Source: an uncultured Alistipes sp. (GTDB lineage: Bacteria > Bacteroidota > Bacteroidia > Bacteroidales > Rikenellaceae). From it: a stretch of DNA of 64,000 bases. This document shows, one piece after another, positions 24,358 to 33,218 of the stretch. The position numbers and the translations under genes are program-made. Within the stretch, counting starts at the first letter, position 1. The number at the start of each line of letters is the position of its first letter. The DNA is taken from assembly GCA_944321945.1 (NCBI GenBank), contig CALUNE010000002.1, positions 1 to 64,000 of the forward strand, in the 5' to 3' direction. Below the pieces are notes generated by a model that worked only from the letters and a program-made list of their open reading frames with translations, did no database searches and had not been told where the DNA came from.

Positions 24358-26046
24358 ATGTTCAAAGGACAACCCAAAGGTTTGTATGCCCTCTCGCTGG
24401 CCAACACGGGCGAGCGCTTCGGCTACTACACCATGCTTGCGATCTTTACGCTGTTTCTGCAGGCAAAATTCGGTTACACCGAGGCGGTTACGACCCAGAT
24501 CTACGGCATTTTCCTGGCTGCGGTCTACTTCATGCCCTTCTTCGGCGGCATTCTGGCCGACCGGTTCGGCTTCGGGAAGATGGTCACGCTGGGAATCTTC
24601 GTCATGTTTGCGGGCTATGCGCTGCTGTCGATTCCGACGGGGACGGGCTTTGCGGGACAGGCGATGATGTTCGGCGCGCTGGCGCTGATCGCCTGCGGCA
24701 CGGGCCTCTTCAAGGGTAACCTCCAGGTGCTGGTCGGTAACCTCTACGACGATCCGGCCTACCAGGCCAAGCGGGACAACGCCTTCTCGATCTTCTATAT
24801 GGCCATCAACATCGGCGCCATGTTCGCCCCGGGCATGGCCAAGTGGATCACCAACCACTTCCTGGCCCAGGACGGTCTGGTCTACAACGGACAGATCCCG
24901 GCCCTGGCCCACCAGTATCTCGAACTGGGCAATCAGATGCCGGCCGAACCGCTGGCCAAGCTGCAGGAGCTGGCCGCCTCGATGAGCACGACGATCACCG
25001 ATCTGGGCGAGTTCTCGCAGCACTACATCGAGAAGCTCTCGACGGCCTACAACATGGGCTTCGGCGTGGCCTGCATCTCGCTGGTGATCTCCTACCTGAT
25101 CTACGTGGGTTTCCGCAAGACGTTCAAGCATGCCGACGTGACGGCCAAGCAGCAGGCTGCCGCCGCCTCCACCTCCGGCGTGAAGGCCGCCGAGCTGACC
25201 CCCGCCCAGACCAAGTCGCGCATCACGGCGCTGATGCTCGTCTTCGCCGTGGTGATCTTCTTCTGGATGGCCTTCCACCAGAACGGTTCGACGATGACCT
25301 TTTTCGCGCGTGACTACACGACCTCCGAGGCCACGGGCATTACGCGCATGGGCTTCGATATCTTCAATCTGGTGCTGGTGCTGGTGGGCGTCTACGGCAT
25401 CGTGGGCTTCTTCCAGTCGGAAAAGGGCCGTGGCAAGCTGATCTCGGCCGCCGCAGTGGTTGTGGCCGTCGGCGTGCTGATCTACCGCTATACGCTGACG
25501 CCCGATCCGGTACACATCCTGCCGCAGGAGTTCCAGCAGTTCAACCCCTTCTACGTGGTGGGTCTGACACCCATTTCGGTGGCCATCTTCACGGCGCTGG
25601 CCCGCAAGGGCAAGGAGCCTTCGGCCCCGCGCAAGATCGGTATGGGTATGATCATCGCCGCCGTGGGCTTCCTGATTCTGACGATCGGTTCGGTGGGGCT
25701 GATGTCGCCGGCCGAGGTGAAGGCCGCCGGAGCGAGCGATCAGTTCGTGTCGCAGAACTGGCTGATCTCGACCTATCTGGTGCTGACGTTCGCCGAGCTG
25801 CTGCTCTCGCCGATGGGTATTTCGTTCGTCTCGAAGGTGGCTCCCCCGAAGTACAAGGGCATGATGATGGGCTGCTGGTTCGCCGCCACGGCCATCGGCA
25901 ACTACGCCACGTCGCTGATCGGCTACCTGTGGGGCAGCGGCATGGCGCTGTGGATGGTCTGGAGCGTACTGATCGTGCTGTGCCTGCTTTCTGCGCTCTT
26001 CATCTTCTCGATCATGCGCAAGCTGGAAAACGCCACGGCGGCCTGA
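24358..26046 (+). CDS. Proton-dependent oligopeptide transporter (POT/PTR2 family)
   Basis: A 562-residue inner-membrane MFS protein of the POT family, importing di- and tripeptides with protons. The family signature is at the N-terminus: NTGERFGYYTM (17-27), which supplies the ExxERFxYY proton-coupling motif. About 12-14 membrane segments are visible, with a polar loop near residues 260-285 (AAAASTSGVKAAELTPAQTKS) between the two halves. It is monocistronic, with a terminator directly after it, and suits an organism that ferments peptides. Confidence 0.92.
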   Translation: MFKGQPKGLYALSLANTGERFGYYTMLAIFTLFLQAKFGYTEAVTTQIYGIFLAAVYFMPFFGGILADRFGFGKMVTLGIFVMFAGYALLSIPTGTGFAGQAMMFGALALIACGTGLFKGNLQVLVGNLYDDPAYQAKRDNAFSIFYMAINIGAMFAPGMAKWITNHFLAQDGLVYNGQIPALAHQYLELGNQMPAEPLAKLQELAASMSTTITDLGEFSQHYIEKLSTAYNMGFGVACISLVISYLIYVGFRKTFKHADVTAKQQAAAASTSGVKAAELTPAQTKSRITALMLVFAVVIFFWMAFHQNGSTMTFFARDYTTSEATGITRMGFDIFNLVLVLVGVYGIVGFFQSEKGRGKLISAAAVVVAVGVLIYRYTLTPDPVHILPQEFQQFNPFYVVGLTPISVAIFTALARKGKEPSAPRKIGMGMIIAAVGFLILTIGSVGLMSPAEVKAAGASDQFVSQNWLISTYLVLTFAELLLSPMGISFVSKVAPPKYKGMMMGCWFAATAIGNYATSLIGYLWGSGMALWMVWSVLIVLCLLSALFIFSIMRKLENATAA

Positions 26047-26063
26047 TGGCTGTTCTCTGATAC

Positions 26064-26102
26064 GAAAGACTCCGCGCGATTATGACCTCCGCGGAGTCTT
26101 TC
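26064..26102 (+). terminator. Terminator after the peptide transporter
   Basis: A 13-base perfect stem (GAAAGACTCCGCG with CGCGGAGTCTTTC) closes a 13-base loop, 17 bases past the stop codon. Confidence 0.8.
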
Positions 26103-26128
26103 ATCCCTGCGGGAGACTTTCCTGCAAT

Positions 26129-26174
26129 AAACCGGAAAACTTTTTTGGTTTTTCCGGTTTATTTTTTATTTTTG
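26129..26174 (+). promoter_or_regulatory. Promoter and probable TetR operator of the efflux operon
   Basis: A perfect 11-base inverted repeat, AAACCGGAAAA (26129-26139) with TTTTCCGGTTT (26150-26160), surrounds a TTTG -33 element at 26144-26147. Exactly 19 bases later comes TATTTTTG (26167-26174), a TAnnTTTG -7 box. The predicted start is about 20 bases before the TetR gene. A regulator bound to the repeat would cover the -33 element, as expected for autorepression. Confidence 0.75.
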
Positions 26175-26199
26175 TACTCGACACACAACACTCAATACC

Positions 26200-26826
26200 A
26201 TGGACCAGAAGGAACGAATCGTCCGCGAGGCGATGCAGATGTTCGTCTCGGAGGGGATCAAGTCGGTGCGGATGGACGACATTGCGCGCCAGTTGGGCGT
26301 ATCGAAACGTACGCTCTACGAACTTTTCGGCGACAAGGAGAGCCTGCTTTATCTGGCTATGGAGCACTATTTCGAGAGCAAACGCCTCGAACGCGAACGG
26401 GTCAGCGCCGGAGCAAGCAACGTGCTGGAGGCGATGTTTCGGGTGCTGAACTGCGTGATGGCCGATTCGGAGGCCGTGCAGCGGCTGCAGGGCAATCTGC
26501 GGAAGTTCTACCCGACGGTCCACGAGCGGCTGCTGCGCGAAGGCTCGGCAAAGAGCCGGCGCGATTTGCGTCGGATGCTCGAGCAGGGGATCGCCGATGG
26601 CCTGTTTGTTGCAACGATCCACATCGATCTGGCCATTTCGGTCCTCTATTACACGGCTTCGGCCATTACGGACCGCAAGGATCTGCTGCTGCCCGAAGGG
26701 ATGAGCGAACGCGAGGCCTTTGTGCAGATTGTCAGCAATTTCTTCCGGGGCATCTCGACGCCCGAGGGGGCCCGGCTGATCGATGACTACCGCAAACGCT
26801 ACGATCCGGCCGGACCGGACCGATGA
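26200..26826 (+). CDS. TetR/AcrR-family transcriptional regulator
   Basis: A 208-residue one-domain-plus-ligand-pocket regulator. The N-terminal helix-turn-helix is clear (MDDIARQLGVSKRTLYELFGDKESLL, about 26-52); the C-terminal two thirds are the variable ligand-binding and dimerization region. It is the first gene before a TolC, AcrA and AcrB set, in the same orientation. The promoter in front of it contains a palindrome around the -33 element, so it most likely represses itself and the efflux operon until a toxic compound binds. The ligand is unknown. Confidence 0.88.
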   Translation: MDQKERIVREAMQMFVSEGIKSVRMDDIARQLGVSKRTLYELFGDKESLLYLAMEHYFESKRLERERVSAGASNVLEAMFRVLNCVMADSEAVQRLQGNLRKFYPTVHERLLREGSAKSRRDLRRMLEQGIADGLFVATIHIDLAISVLYYTASAITDRKDLLLPEGMSEREAFVQIVSNFFRGISTPEGARLIDDYRKRYDPAGPDR

Positions 26827-26862
26827 AGCCTCCGTATGATTCATGGAAAACATCGCGACAAG

Positions 26863-28182
26863 ATGAAAAAGACTTTTTACCGCATTTTCGTGTTGCTGCT
26901 CGGCTTCGTGACGGGCATTGCGGGGGCTGAGGCGCAGATGCGTCTGACGCTTCGCGAGGCGTTGGAGCTGGCCCTGAGCGAGAATCCGACTGTCCGTGTG
27001 GCGGAGATGGAGGTCGAACGCTACGACTACGTGCGGCGTCAGACCTGGGGGTCGCTGCTGCCGCAGCTTTCGGCTTCGGGCAATTACACGCGTGCGATCG
27101 TCAAGTCGGAGATGCGGGGCGGGCTGTCGTTCGGAGCCGACAACACCTTTGCGCTGCAGGGCGACCTGACGCTGCCGCTCTTTGCGCCGACGGTCTACCG
27201 GACGCTGAAGATGAACGACACGCAGCGTGCCGCGGCGGTCGAGACGGCGCGTTCGTCGCGCATCGACCTGGTGGCCGAGGTGCGCAAGGCCTTCTACAAC
27301 ATTCTGCTGGCCGAGCAGTCGCTGGCGGTGCTGCGCGAATCGGAGGCCACGGTGCAGCGCACGGTCGACGACACGCAGGTGCAGTACGACCACGGCCTGG
27401 CCTCGGAGTACGACCTGCTGACGGCCCAGGTGCAGTTGAGCAACCTGCGGCCGACGATTCTCCAGACCGAGAATTCGATCAAACTGGCCAAGCTGATGCT
27501 GAAGATGTACCTGTCGATTCCCGAGCAGGTGGAGATCGAGGTGGTGGGGACGCTCGACGCGCTGCGCGACGAGGTGCTCTCCGGGACCGACGGTCTGACG
27601 GACGACGTGTCGCACAACAGCAGCCTGCGGTCGCTCGAACTGCAGGAGGAGTTGTTGCGGCGTTCGCTGCGGGCGGCCAATGCGGGTCGGCTTCCGACGC
27701 TGGCGGCCTTCGGCACGGCCTCCTATACGGGCAACGACATGGAGCCCTTCATGGGGTTCGGCGACGGAGACGATTCGCGGTATTTCTGGACCCATCCGAT
27801 CTCGGTGGGGGTGCAGTTGTCGGTTCCGATCTTTGCGGGGCTGACGCGGATGAACCGCTCGCGCGAGCTGAAGAACCAGATTGCGCAGGTGACCCTGCAG
27901 CGGAGCTACGCGCGGCAGCAGCTGGATGTGCAGGTGCGTTCGGCGCTGAACGATCTGCTGACGGCCCGCGAGACGATGTTCGCACAGGAGCTGACCGTCG
28001 AACAGGCGCGCAAGGCCTACCGGATTTCGGATACACGCTACCGGGCCGGGGCGGGGACGATCCTCGAACTGAACAGCGCCCAGCTGGCCCAGACGCAGGC
28101 GCAGCTGAACTTTTCGCAGGCGATCTACGACTACCTTTCGGCCAAGGCCGAATACGACCGAATCGTCGGCCGCGAGCCGTGA
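26863..28182 (+). CDS. TolC-family outer-membrane efflux protein
   Basis: A 439-residue outer-membrane channel of a tripartite pump. A signal peptide (MKKTFYRIFVLLLGFVTGIAGAEAQ) is followed by two repeats of the outer membrane efflux protein domain. Each repeat contains long amphipathic helices such as LTLREALELALSENPTVRVAEME and LYAQEL-type coiled coils. The start at 26863 begins the signal peptide; the open frame starts nine codons earlier. It is placed right after the TetR regulator and 142 bases before the adaptor gene. Confidence 0.9.
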   Translation: MKKTFYRIFVLLLGFVTGIAGAEAQMRLTLREALELALSENPTVRVAEMEVERYDYVRRQTWGSLLPQLSASGNYTRAIVKSEMRGGLSFGADNTFALQGDLTLPLFAPTVYRTLKMNDTQRAAAVETARSSRIDLVAEVRKAFYNILLAEQSLAVLRESEATVQRTVDDTQVQYDHGLASEYDLLTAQVQLSNLRPTILQTENSIKLAKLMLKMYLSIPEQVEIEVVGTLDALRDEVLSGTDGLTDDVSHNSSLRSLELQEELLRRSLRAANAGRLPTLAAFGTASYTGNDMEPFMGFGDGDDSRYFWTHPISVGVQLSVPIFAGLTRMNRSRELKNQIAQVTLQRSYARQQLDVQVRSALNDLLTARETMFAQELTVEQARKAYRISDTRYRAGAGTILELNSAQLAQTQAQLNFSQAIYDYLSAKAEYDRIVGREP

Positions 28183-28324
28183 CGGCCCTCCGACCGGGAC
28201 GGAAAACGGCCTCGGGGAGGTTCCGGACGGCTCATGCAATGGCTCCGGAGGCCCTCAGGATGGCCCCGGGTGCGCAGAAATAGACTCCCGGGAACAGGCG
28301 AATGAAAAAAGACGATGTAACGAT

Positions 28325-29338
28325 ATGAGAAAGATTCTGCTGATCATGACGCTGGCCGCCATCACGGGCGGCTGCGCGGGCAAGCGGGGCTCGGCCCCTG
28401 AGACGGAGACGAAACGGGTGCTGACACGCAGCGTGGCGGCCGACAGTGCGACGGTGCGCCTCACGGAGGAGTTCACCTCGGAGATCGAGCCCTACCGCGA
28501 GAACGACATTACGCCGGCCGCCTCGGGCGTGCACATCGACCGCATCTGGGTCGAGGTGGGCGATGCGGTGCGCCAGGGACAGCTGGTCGTTTCGCTCGAT
28601 CCGACGCAGTATACTCAGCAGCTGGTGCAACTGCAGACCATCGAGAGCGACTACAACCGTCTGCTGCCGGTCTACGAGGCGGGGGGTATCTCGGCACAGC
28701 AGATCGAACAGGCCCGGGCACAGCTCGACGTGCAGCGCGAGGTGGTGGCCAACCTGAAGAAGAACATCGAGGTTCATTCGCCGATTACGGGTGTCGTGAC
28801 GGCCCGCAACTACGAGTCGGGCGATCTGTTTGCGCAGCAGCCCGTGCTGCATATCATGCAGATCGATCCGCTGAAGGTGATGGTCAACATCTCGGAGCAG
28901 TTCTATCCGCAGGTGAAGGTGGGCATGGAGGTCGGGCTTCACGTGGAGATCTACCCCGAGGAGGAGTTCACGGGGCGGGTTTCGCTGATCTACCCGGCGC
29001 TGGATGCCGCGACGCGGACCTTCCGCGTGGAGGTGACGGTCCCGAACGCAGCGGGACGCTTGCGCCCGGGCATGTATGCCCGCACGACGTTCGATATGGG
29101 CAGCAAGGCCGGGGTGATGGTCCCCGACGTGGCGGTCCAGAAGCAGGTGGGCTCGGCCGAACGCTATCTGTACGTCATCGTGGGGGATACGCTGGCCGAA
29201 CGGCGGAGCGTGGAGGTGGGACGCCAGGTCGGCGACCGGGTGGATATCCTGCGCGGTGTCGAACCGGGTGAAGAGGTGGCCGTGACGGCGCTGTCGAAGC
29301 TCTACGACGGCGCGCCGGTGGAGATCAAACACGACTAA
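28325..29338 (+). CDS. RND efflux periplasmic adaptor subunit
   Basis: A 337-residue AcrA/MexA-type membrane fusion protein, lipid-anchored through the lipobox ITGGC (Cys18). The lipoyl-like halves flank a short alpha-helical hairpin (ESDYNRLLPVYEAGGISAQQIEQARAQLDVQ). Beta-barrel and membrane-proximal parts follow, including SLIYPALDAATRTFRVE, a family hallmark. It bridges the TolC protein to the RND pump encoded 12 bases downstream. The 142-base gap upstream shows no gene or clear promoter box. Confidence 0.92.
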   Translation: MRKILLIMTLAAITGGCAGKRGSAPETETKRVLTRSVAADSATVRLTEEFTSEIEPYRENDITPAASGVHIDRIWVEVGDAVRQGQLVVSLDPTQYTQQLVQLQTIESDYNRLLPVYEAGGISAQQIEQARAQLDVQREVVANLKKNIEVHSPITGVVTARNYESGDLFAQQPVLHIMQIDPLKVMVNISEQFYPQVKVGMEVGLHVEIYPEEEFTGRVSLIYPALDAATRTFRVEVTVPNAAGRLRPGMYARTTFDMGSKAGVMVPDVAVQKQVGSAERYLYVIVGDTLAERRSVEVGRQVGDRVDILRGVEPGEEVAVTALSKLYDGAPVEIKHD

Positions 29339-29350
29339 ACGCTGCCGGCC

Positions 29351-32300
29351 ATGAAGATCTACGAAAGTGCGGTCCGCAAGCCGATATCGACGGTGCTGCT
29401 CTTCGTCGGCGTGATGGTCTTCGGACTCTTCTCGCTGAAGAACCTGGCCGTGGACCAGTATCCCGAGATCGAGATTCCGCAGATCTCGGTCATCACGTTC
29501 TATCCCGGGGCCAACGCCTCGGAGATCGAGACCAACATCACGCGCGTGCTGGAGGACAACCTCAATACGGTGAGCAACCTCAAGAAGCTGACCTCCAAGT
29601 CGCAGGACAACGTCTCGATGATCACTGTGGAGTTCGAGTACGGTTCGGACCTGAACGAGGGTGCCAACGAGATCCGCGATGTGGTTTCGCGCGTGCAGTC
29701 GCTGCTGCCCGACGAGATCGAATACCCGACGATCTTCAAGTTCTCGACCTCGATGATCCCGGTGATGATGCTGGCGGTGACGGCCGAGGAGAGCTATCCG
29801 GCGCTGAACAAGATTCTGGACGACAAGCTGGTCAACGTGCTGAACCGTGTCGACGGCGTGGGGGCCGTTTCGGTGGTCGGGGCCCCGGAGCGCGAGGTGC
29901 AGATCAATGTCGACCCGACGAAGCTCGAAGCCTACAACCTGACGGTCGAGCAGCTCGGGCAGATTATCGCCGCAGAGAACGTCAACATCCCGAGCGGCAC
30001 GATCGACATCGGCAACAATACGTTCAATATCAAGGCCGACGGTGAATTCCGCCTTTCAGACGAACTGCGCAACGTCGTGGTGTCGAACGCCGGCGGACGC
30101 AAGGTGATGCTTTCGGACGTGGCCGAGATCCGCGATACGCTGGAGAAGGCCACCATGGACGAACGCGTCAACGGTCAGCGGGGCGTGCGGGTGATGTTCC
30201 AGAAGCAGTCGGGGGCCAATACGGTGAGCATCGTGCGCGAAATCGAGTCGCGGCTGCCGGAGATCCAGCGCAGCCTGCCGAAGGATGTGAAGATGGAGCT
30301 CATCTACGAGGCCTCGACGGAGATCACCGACGCCATCGGGTCGTTGTCCGAGACGGTTTTGTATGCCTTCATCTTCGTGGTGCTGGTGGTGATGATCTTC
30401 CTGGGGCGCTGGCGGGCCACCTTCATCATCTGCATGACGATTCCCGTGTCGCTGATCTGTTCGTTCATCTACCTCTTTGCCACGGGTTCGACGCTGAATA
30501 TCATCTCGCTCTCGTCGCTGTCGATCGCCATCGGCATGGTGGTCGACGACGCCATCGTGGTGCTGGAGAACATCACCACCCACATCGAACGGGGCTCGAA
30601 TCCGAAGGAGGCGGCCATCTATGCCACCAACGAGGTGTGGCTGTCGGTCATCGCCACGACGCTGGTGGTTGTGGCGGTGTTCCTGCCGCTGACGATGATC
30701 CCGGGCATGGCGGGCATTCTGTTCCGCGAGCTGGGATGGATCGTCACGATCGTGGTGTGCGTCTCGACGACGGCGGCCATCACGCTGACGCCGATGATGT
30801 CGGCCTACCTGCTCAAGCTCGACGGCGGGCAGCATGACTACCGCGGGCTGGGCATCGTCTACAAACCGATCGACCGGGCCCTGGCGTGGCTCGACGGGGC
30901 CTATGCCCGGGCGCTCGACTGGGTGGTCCACCACCGGCGGATCACGGTCGTCTCGATGATGTCGGTCTTCGTGCTGTCGCTGGGGCTGCTGACGCAGGTG
31001 CCGACGGAGTTCTTCCCGCCGTCGGACAACAACCGCATTGCGGCGACCGTCGAACTCGAGCAGAACATCGCCGTGGATTACACGGCGCGCATCGCGCGTC
31101 AGATCGACAGCATCATCTATGCGCGCTATCCGGAGATCGTGCTGGTTTCGGCCTCGTCGGGAGCCAGTTCGTCGGACGACGCCTTCGCGGCGATGCAGAC
31201 CACCGGGTCGCACATCATCAACTACAACCTGCGTCTGACGGACGTCGAGGGTCGCGAGCGGTCGATCTACGAGATTTCGGATCTGCTGCGCCGCGATCTG
31301 GACGGCATCCCCGAGGTGCGTCAGTATACGGTGACGCCGGGCGGGTCGATGGGCAACATGAGCGGTTCGGCGACGGTCGACATCAAGGTTTTCGGCTACG
31401 ACATGGAGGTGACCAATGCCATTGCCAACGACCTGAAGGAGCGGATGCGGGGGCTGCAGGGGGTGCGCGACGTGAAGCTCTCGCGCGACGACCTGCGCCC
31501 GGAGTTCAACGTTGTCTTCGACCGCGAGCGGCTGGCCTACTACGGCATGAACAGTGCGACGGCTTCGCAGGCCGTGCGCAACCGCATCGACGGACTGGTG
31601 GCGTCGAAATACCGCGAGGACGGCGACGAATACGACATTGTGGTGCGCTACGCCGAGCCGTTCCGCACGCGGGTCGAGGATGTCGAGAACATCACGCTCT
31701 ACAACGCGCAGGGGCGCCCCGTGAAGCTGAAGGAGGTGGGGCGCGTCGTCGAGGAGTATGCCGCGCCGGAGATCGAGCGCGAAAACCGCCAGCGGGTCAT
31801 CTCCGTCGAATCGACGCTCGGTGCGGGAGTGGCGCTGGGCGACGTGCTGAAGGAGGTCGACGCCCTTCTGGCCGACTACCCGACGCCGGAGGGCGTGGAT
31901 CTCGAGGTGGGCGGTACGGTCGAGGATCAGGGCGACGCGTTCAGCGACCTGCTGACGCTCTTCGTGCTGATCGTCGTGCTGGTCTACATCGTCATGGCCA
32001 CGCAGTTCGAGTCGCTGAAGTTCCCGTTCATCATCATGTTCACCATTCCGTTTGCCTTCACGGGGGTTTTCCTGGCGCTGTGGCTGACCTCGACGCCGCT
32101 GTCGCTCATCGCGCTGATCGGAGCGATCATGCTGGTGGGTATCGTGACGAAGAACGGCATTGTGATGGTCGACTACATGAACCTGCTGATCGAGCGTGGT
32201 TCGGGGGTTTTCGAGGCGGTGATTGCGGGCGGCAAGAGCCGTCTGCGTCCGGTGCTGATGACTTCGTTCACGACCGTGCTGGGCATGGTTCCGCTGGCCA

Positions 32301-32491
32301 TCGGCACGGGGGCCGGTTCGGAGACATGGCAGCCGATGGGTATCGCCGTGATCGGGGGCCTGACCTTCTCGACGCTGCTGACGCTCTTCATCGTGCCGGT
32401 GCTCTATTCGATTCTGGTCCACCGTTCGCAGCGCCGCGAGCGAGAACGGCTGGCGCGCCTTTCGGCACAGCATCAGGCCGGCACCCATTGA
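29351..32491 (+). CDS. RND multidrug efflux permease (HAE1 family)
   Basis: A 1,046-residue AcrB-like proton antiporter of full length with 12 membrane helices and two large periplasmic loops. The proton-relay aspartates are in GMVVDDAIVVLENI (helix 4), and the partner lysine is in IVTKNGIVMVDYMN (helix 10). It exports drugs, bile salts or other amphipathic compounds through the TolC-family channel. It follows the adaptor gene by 12 bases and is transcribed with the regulator and the small PG0541-like gene after it. Substrate range cannot be inferred. Confidence 0.95.
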   Translation: MKIYESAVRKPISTVLLFVGVMVFGLFSLKNLAVDQYPEIEIPQISVITFYPGANASEIETNITRVLEDNLNTVSNLKKLTSKSQDNVSMITVEFEYGSDLNEGANEIRDVVSRVQSLLPDEIEYPTIFKFSTSMIPVMMLAVTAEESYPALNKILDDKLVNVLNRVDGVGAVSVVGAPEREVQINVDPTKLEAYNLTVEQLGQIIAAENVNIPSGTIDIGNNTFNIKADGEFRLSDELRNVVVSNAGGRKVMLSDVAEIRDTLEKATMDERVNGQRGVRVMFQKQSGANTVSIVREIESRLPEIQRSLPKDVKMELIYEASTEITDAIGSLSETVLYAFIFVVLVVMIFLGRWRATFIICMTIPVSLICSFIYLFATGSTLNIISLSSLSIAIGMVVDDAIVVLENITTHIERGSNPKEAAIYATNEVWLSVIATTLVVVAVFLPLTMIPGMAGILFRELGWIVTIVVCVSTTAAITLTPMMSAYLLKLDGGQHDYRGLGIVYKPIDRALAWLDGAYARALDWVVHHRRITVVSMMSVFVLSLGLLTQVPTEFFPPSDNNRIAATVELEQNIAVDYTARIARQIDSIIYARYPEIVLVSASSGASSSDDAFAAMQTTGSHIINYNLRLTDVEGRERSIYEISDLLRRDLDGIPEVRQYTVTPGGSMGNMSGSATVDIKVFGYDMEVTNAIANDLKERMRGLQGVRDVKLSRDDLRPEFNVVFDRERLAYYGMNSATASQAVRNRIDGLVASKYREDGDEYDIVVRYAEPFRTRVEDVENITLYNAQGRPVKLKEVGRVVEEYAAPEIERENRQRVISVESTLGAGVALGDVLKEVDALLADYPTPEGVDLEVGGTVEDQGDAFSDLLTLFVLIVVLVYIVMATQFESLKFPFIIMFTIPFAFTGVFLALWLTSTPLSLIALIGAIMLVGIVTKNGIVMVDYMNLLIERGSGVFEAVIAGGKSRLRPVLMTSFTTVLGMVPLAIGTGAGSETWQPMGIAVIGGLTFSTLLTLFIVPVLYSILVHRSQRRERERLARLSAQHQAGTH

Positions 32492-32514
32492 TAGCAATCA
32501 AACGAAAAACGAAG

Positions 32515-32808
32515 ATGAAAGCCGTATTTTTATCCTATAACCAGGCCCTGACGGACCGGGTACAGGCGATTCTCGACGAACAGGGGATCCGGGGCTTCAC
32601 GAAGTGGGCCCTCACGCAGGGACGCGGGTCGTTCGACGGCGAGCCCCACTACGGGACGCACGCCTGGCCGTCGATGAATGCCTCGATTCTGGCTGTTGTT
32701 GACGACGCGCAGCTCGAGCCGTTGATGACGGCCTTCCGCGAGCTGGATGCCGCCACGAAGATGCAGGGCTCGCGGGCCTTCTACTGGACCATCGAGGGAG
32801 GTTTCTGA
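32515..32808 (+). CDS. PG0541-like transporter-associated small protein
   Basis: A 97-residue cytoplasmic protein with no signal peptide, 23 bases after the RND permease gene. The sequence (MKAVFLSYNQALTDRVQAILDEQGIRGFTKW, then a Gly-rich loop and HAWPSMNASILAVVDDAQ) resembles the PG0541 family. That family is found beside RND pumps in Bacteroidetes and has a ferredoxin-like, PII-related fold. A sensing or modulating role on the pump is a reasonable guess; no activity is established. It ends the efflux operon. Confidence 0.7.
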   Translation: MKAVFLSYNQALTDRVQAILDEQGIRGFTKWALTQGRGSFDGEPHYGTHAWPSMNASILAVVDDAQLEPLMTAFRELDAATKMQGSRAFYWTIEGGF

Positions 32809-32810
32809 TA

Positions 32811-32960
32811 CGCCCGCCCCGGTCCGATTGTGCGCCCCGGTCCGATTGCGCGCCCCGGTCCAATCGTTCGCCTTGGTCTCTTCTTCCTGCCCTCCGGTCC
32901 AATCGCTGGCCCCGGTTCGATTGCCCGCCCCGGTCTGTTTTCCCTGTCCTCCGGCCCTTC
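32811..32960. repeat. Degenerate 18-base tandem repeat
   Basis: Three exact-length 18-base units (CGCCCCGGTCCGATTGTG and variants at 32815, 32833 and 32851) are followed by at least four looser copies keeping the CCGGTCCAATCG or CCGGTTCGATTG core. It fills much of the 410-base gap between the efflux operon and the convergent GH97 gene. The rest of that gap holds CCGT/CCCG-rich sequence and a terminator. Confidence 0.85.
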
Positions 32961-33165
32961 AGCCCAAGACCTTCCGTCCCGGCTCTTTTGGCCTGGTCGC
33001 TTGTCCCAAGACCCTCCGTTCCGCTCCCCGCGTACCTGTTCGCTCGTCTCAAAACTTCCCGTTCCGGTCCACCTGTCCCGAGACTGCCGGACTACGGTGG
33101 TCCGCGACGGAGAGATGGCGGCCCGCGACGGATAAGCCGCGGTCAGGGTCCGGTCCAACGAAATA

Positions 33166-33193
33166 CCCCCGTACGTGGAGATGCGTACGGGGG
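33166..33193 (-). terminator. Terminator of the GH97 gene
   Basis: CCCCCGTACG (33166-33175) pairs perfectly with CGTACGGGGG (33184-33193) over an eight-base loop, 25 bases past the GH97 stop. On the minus strand TATTT follows. Confidence 0.75.
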
Positions 33194-33218
33194 CTGTTTG
33201 TGTTGGGAAACCGATCGT

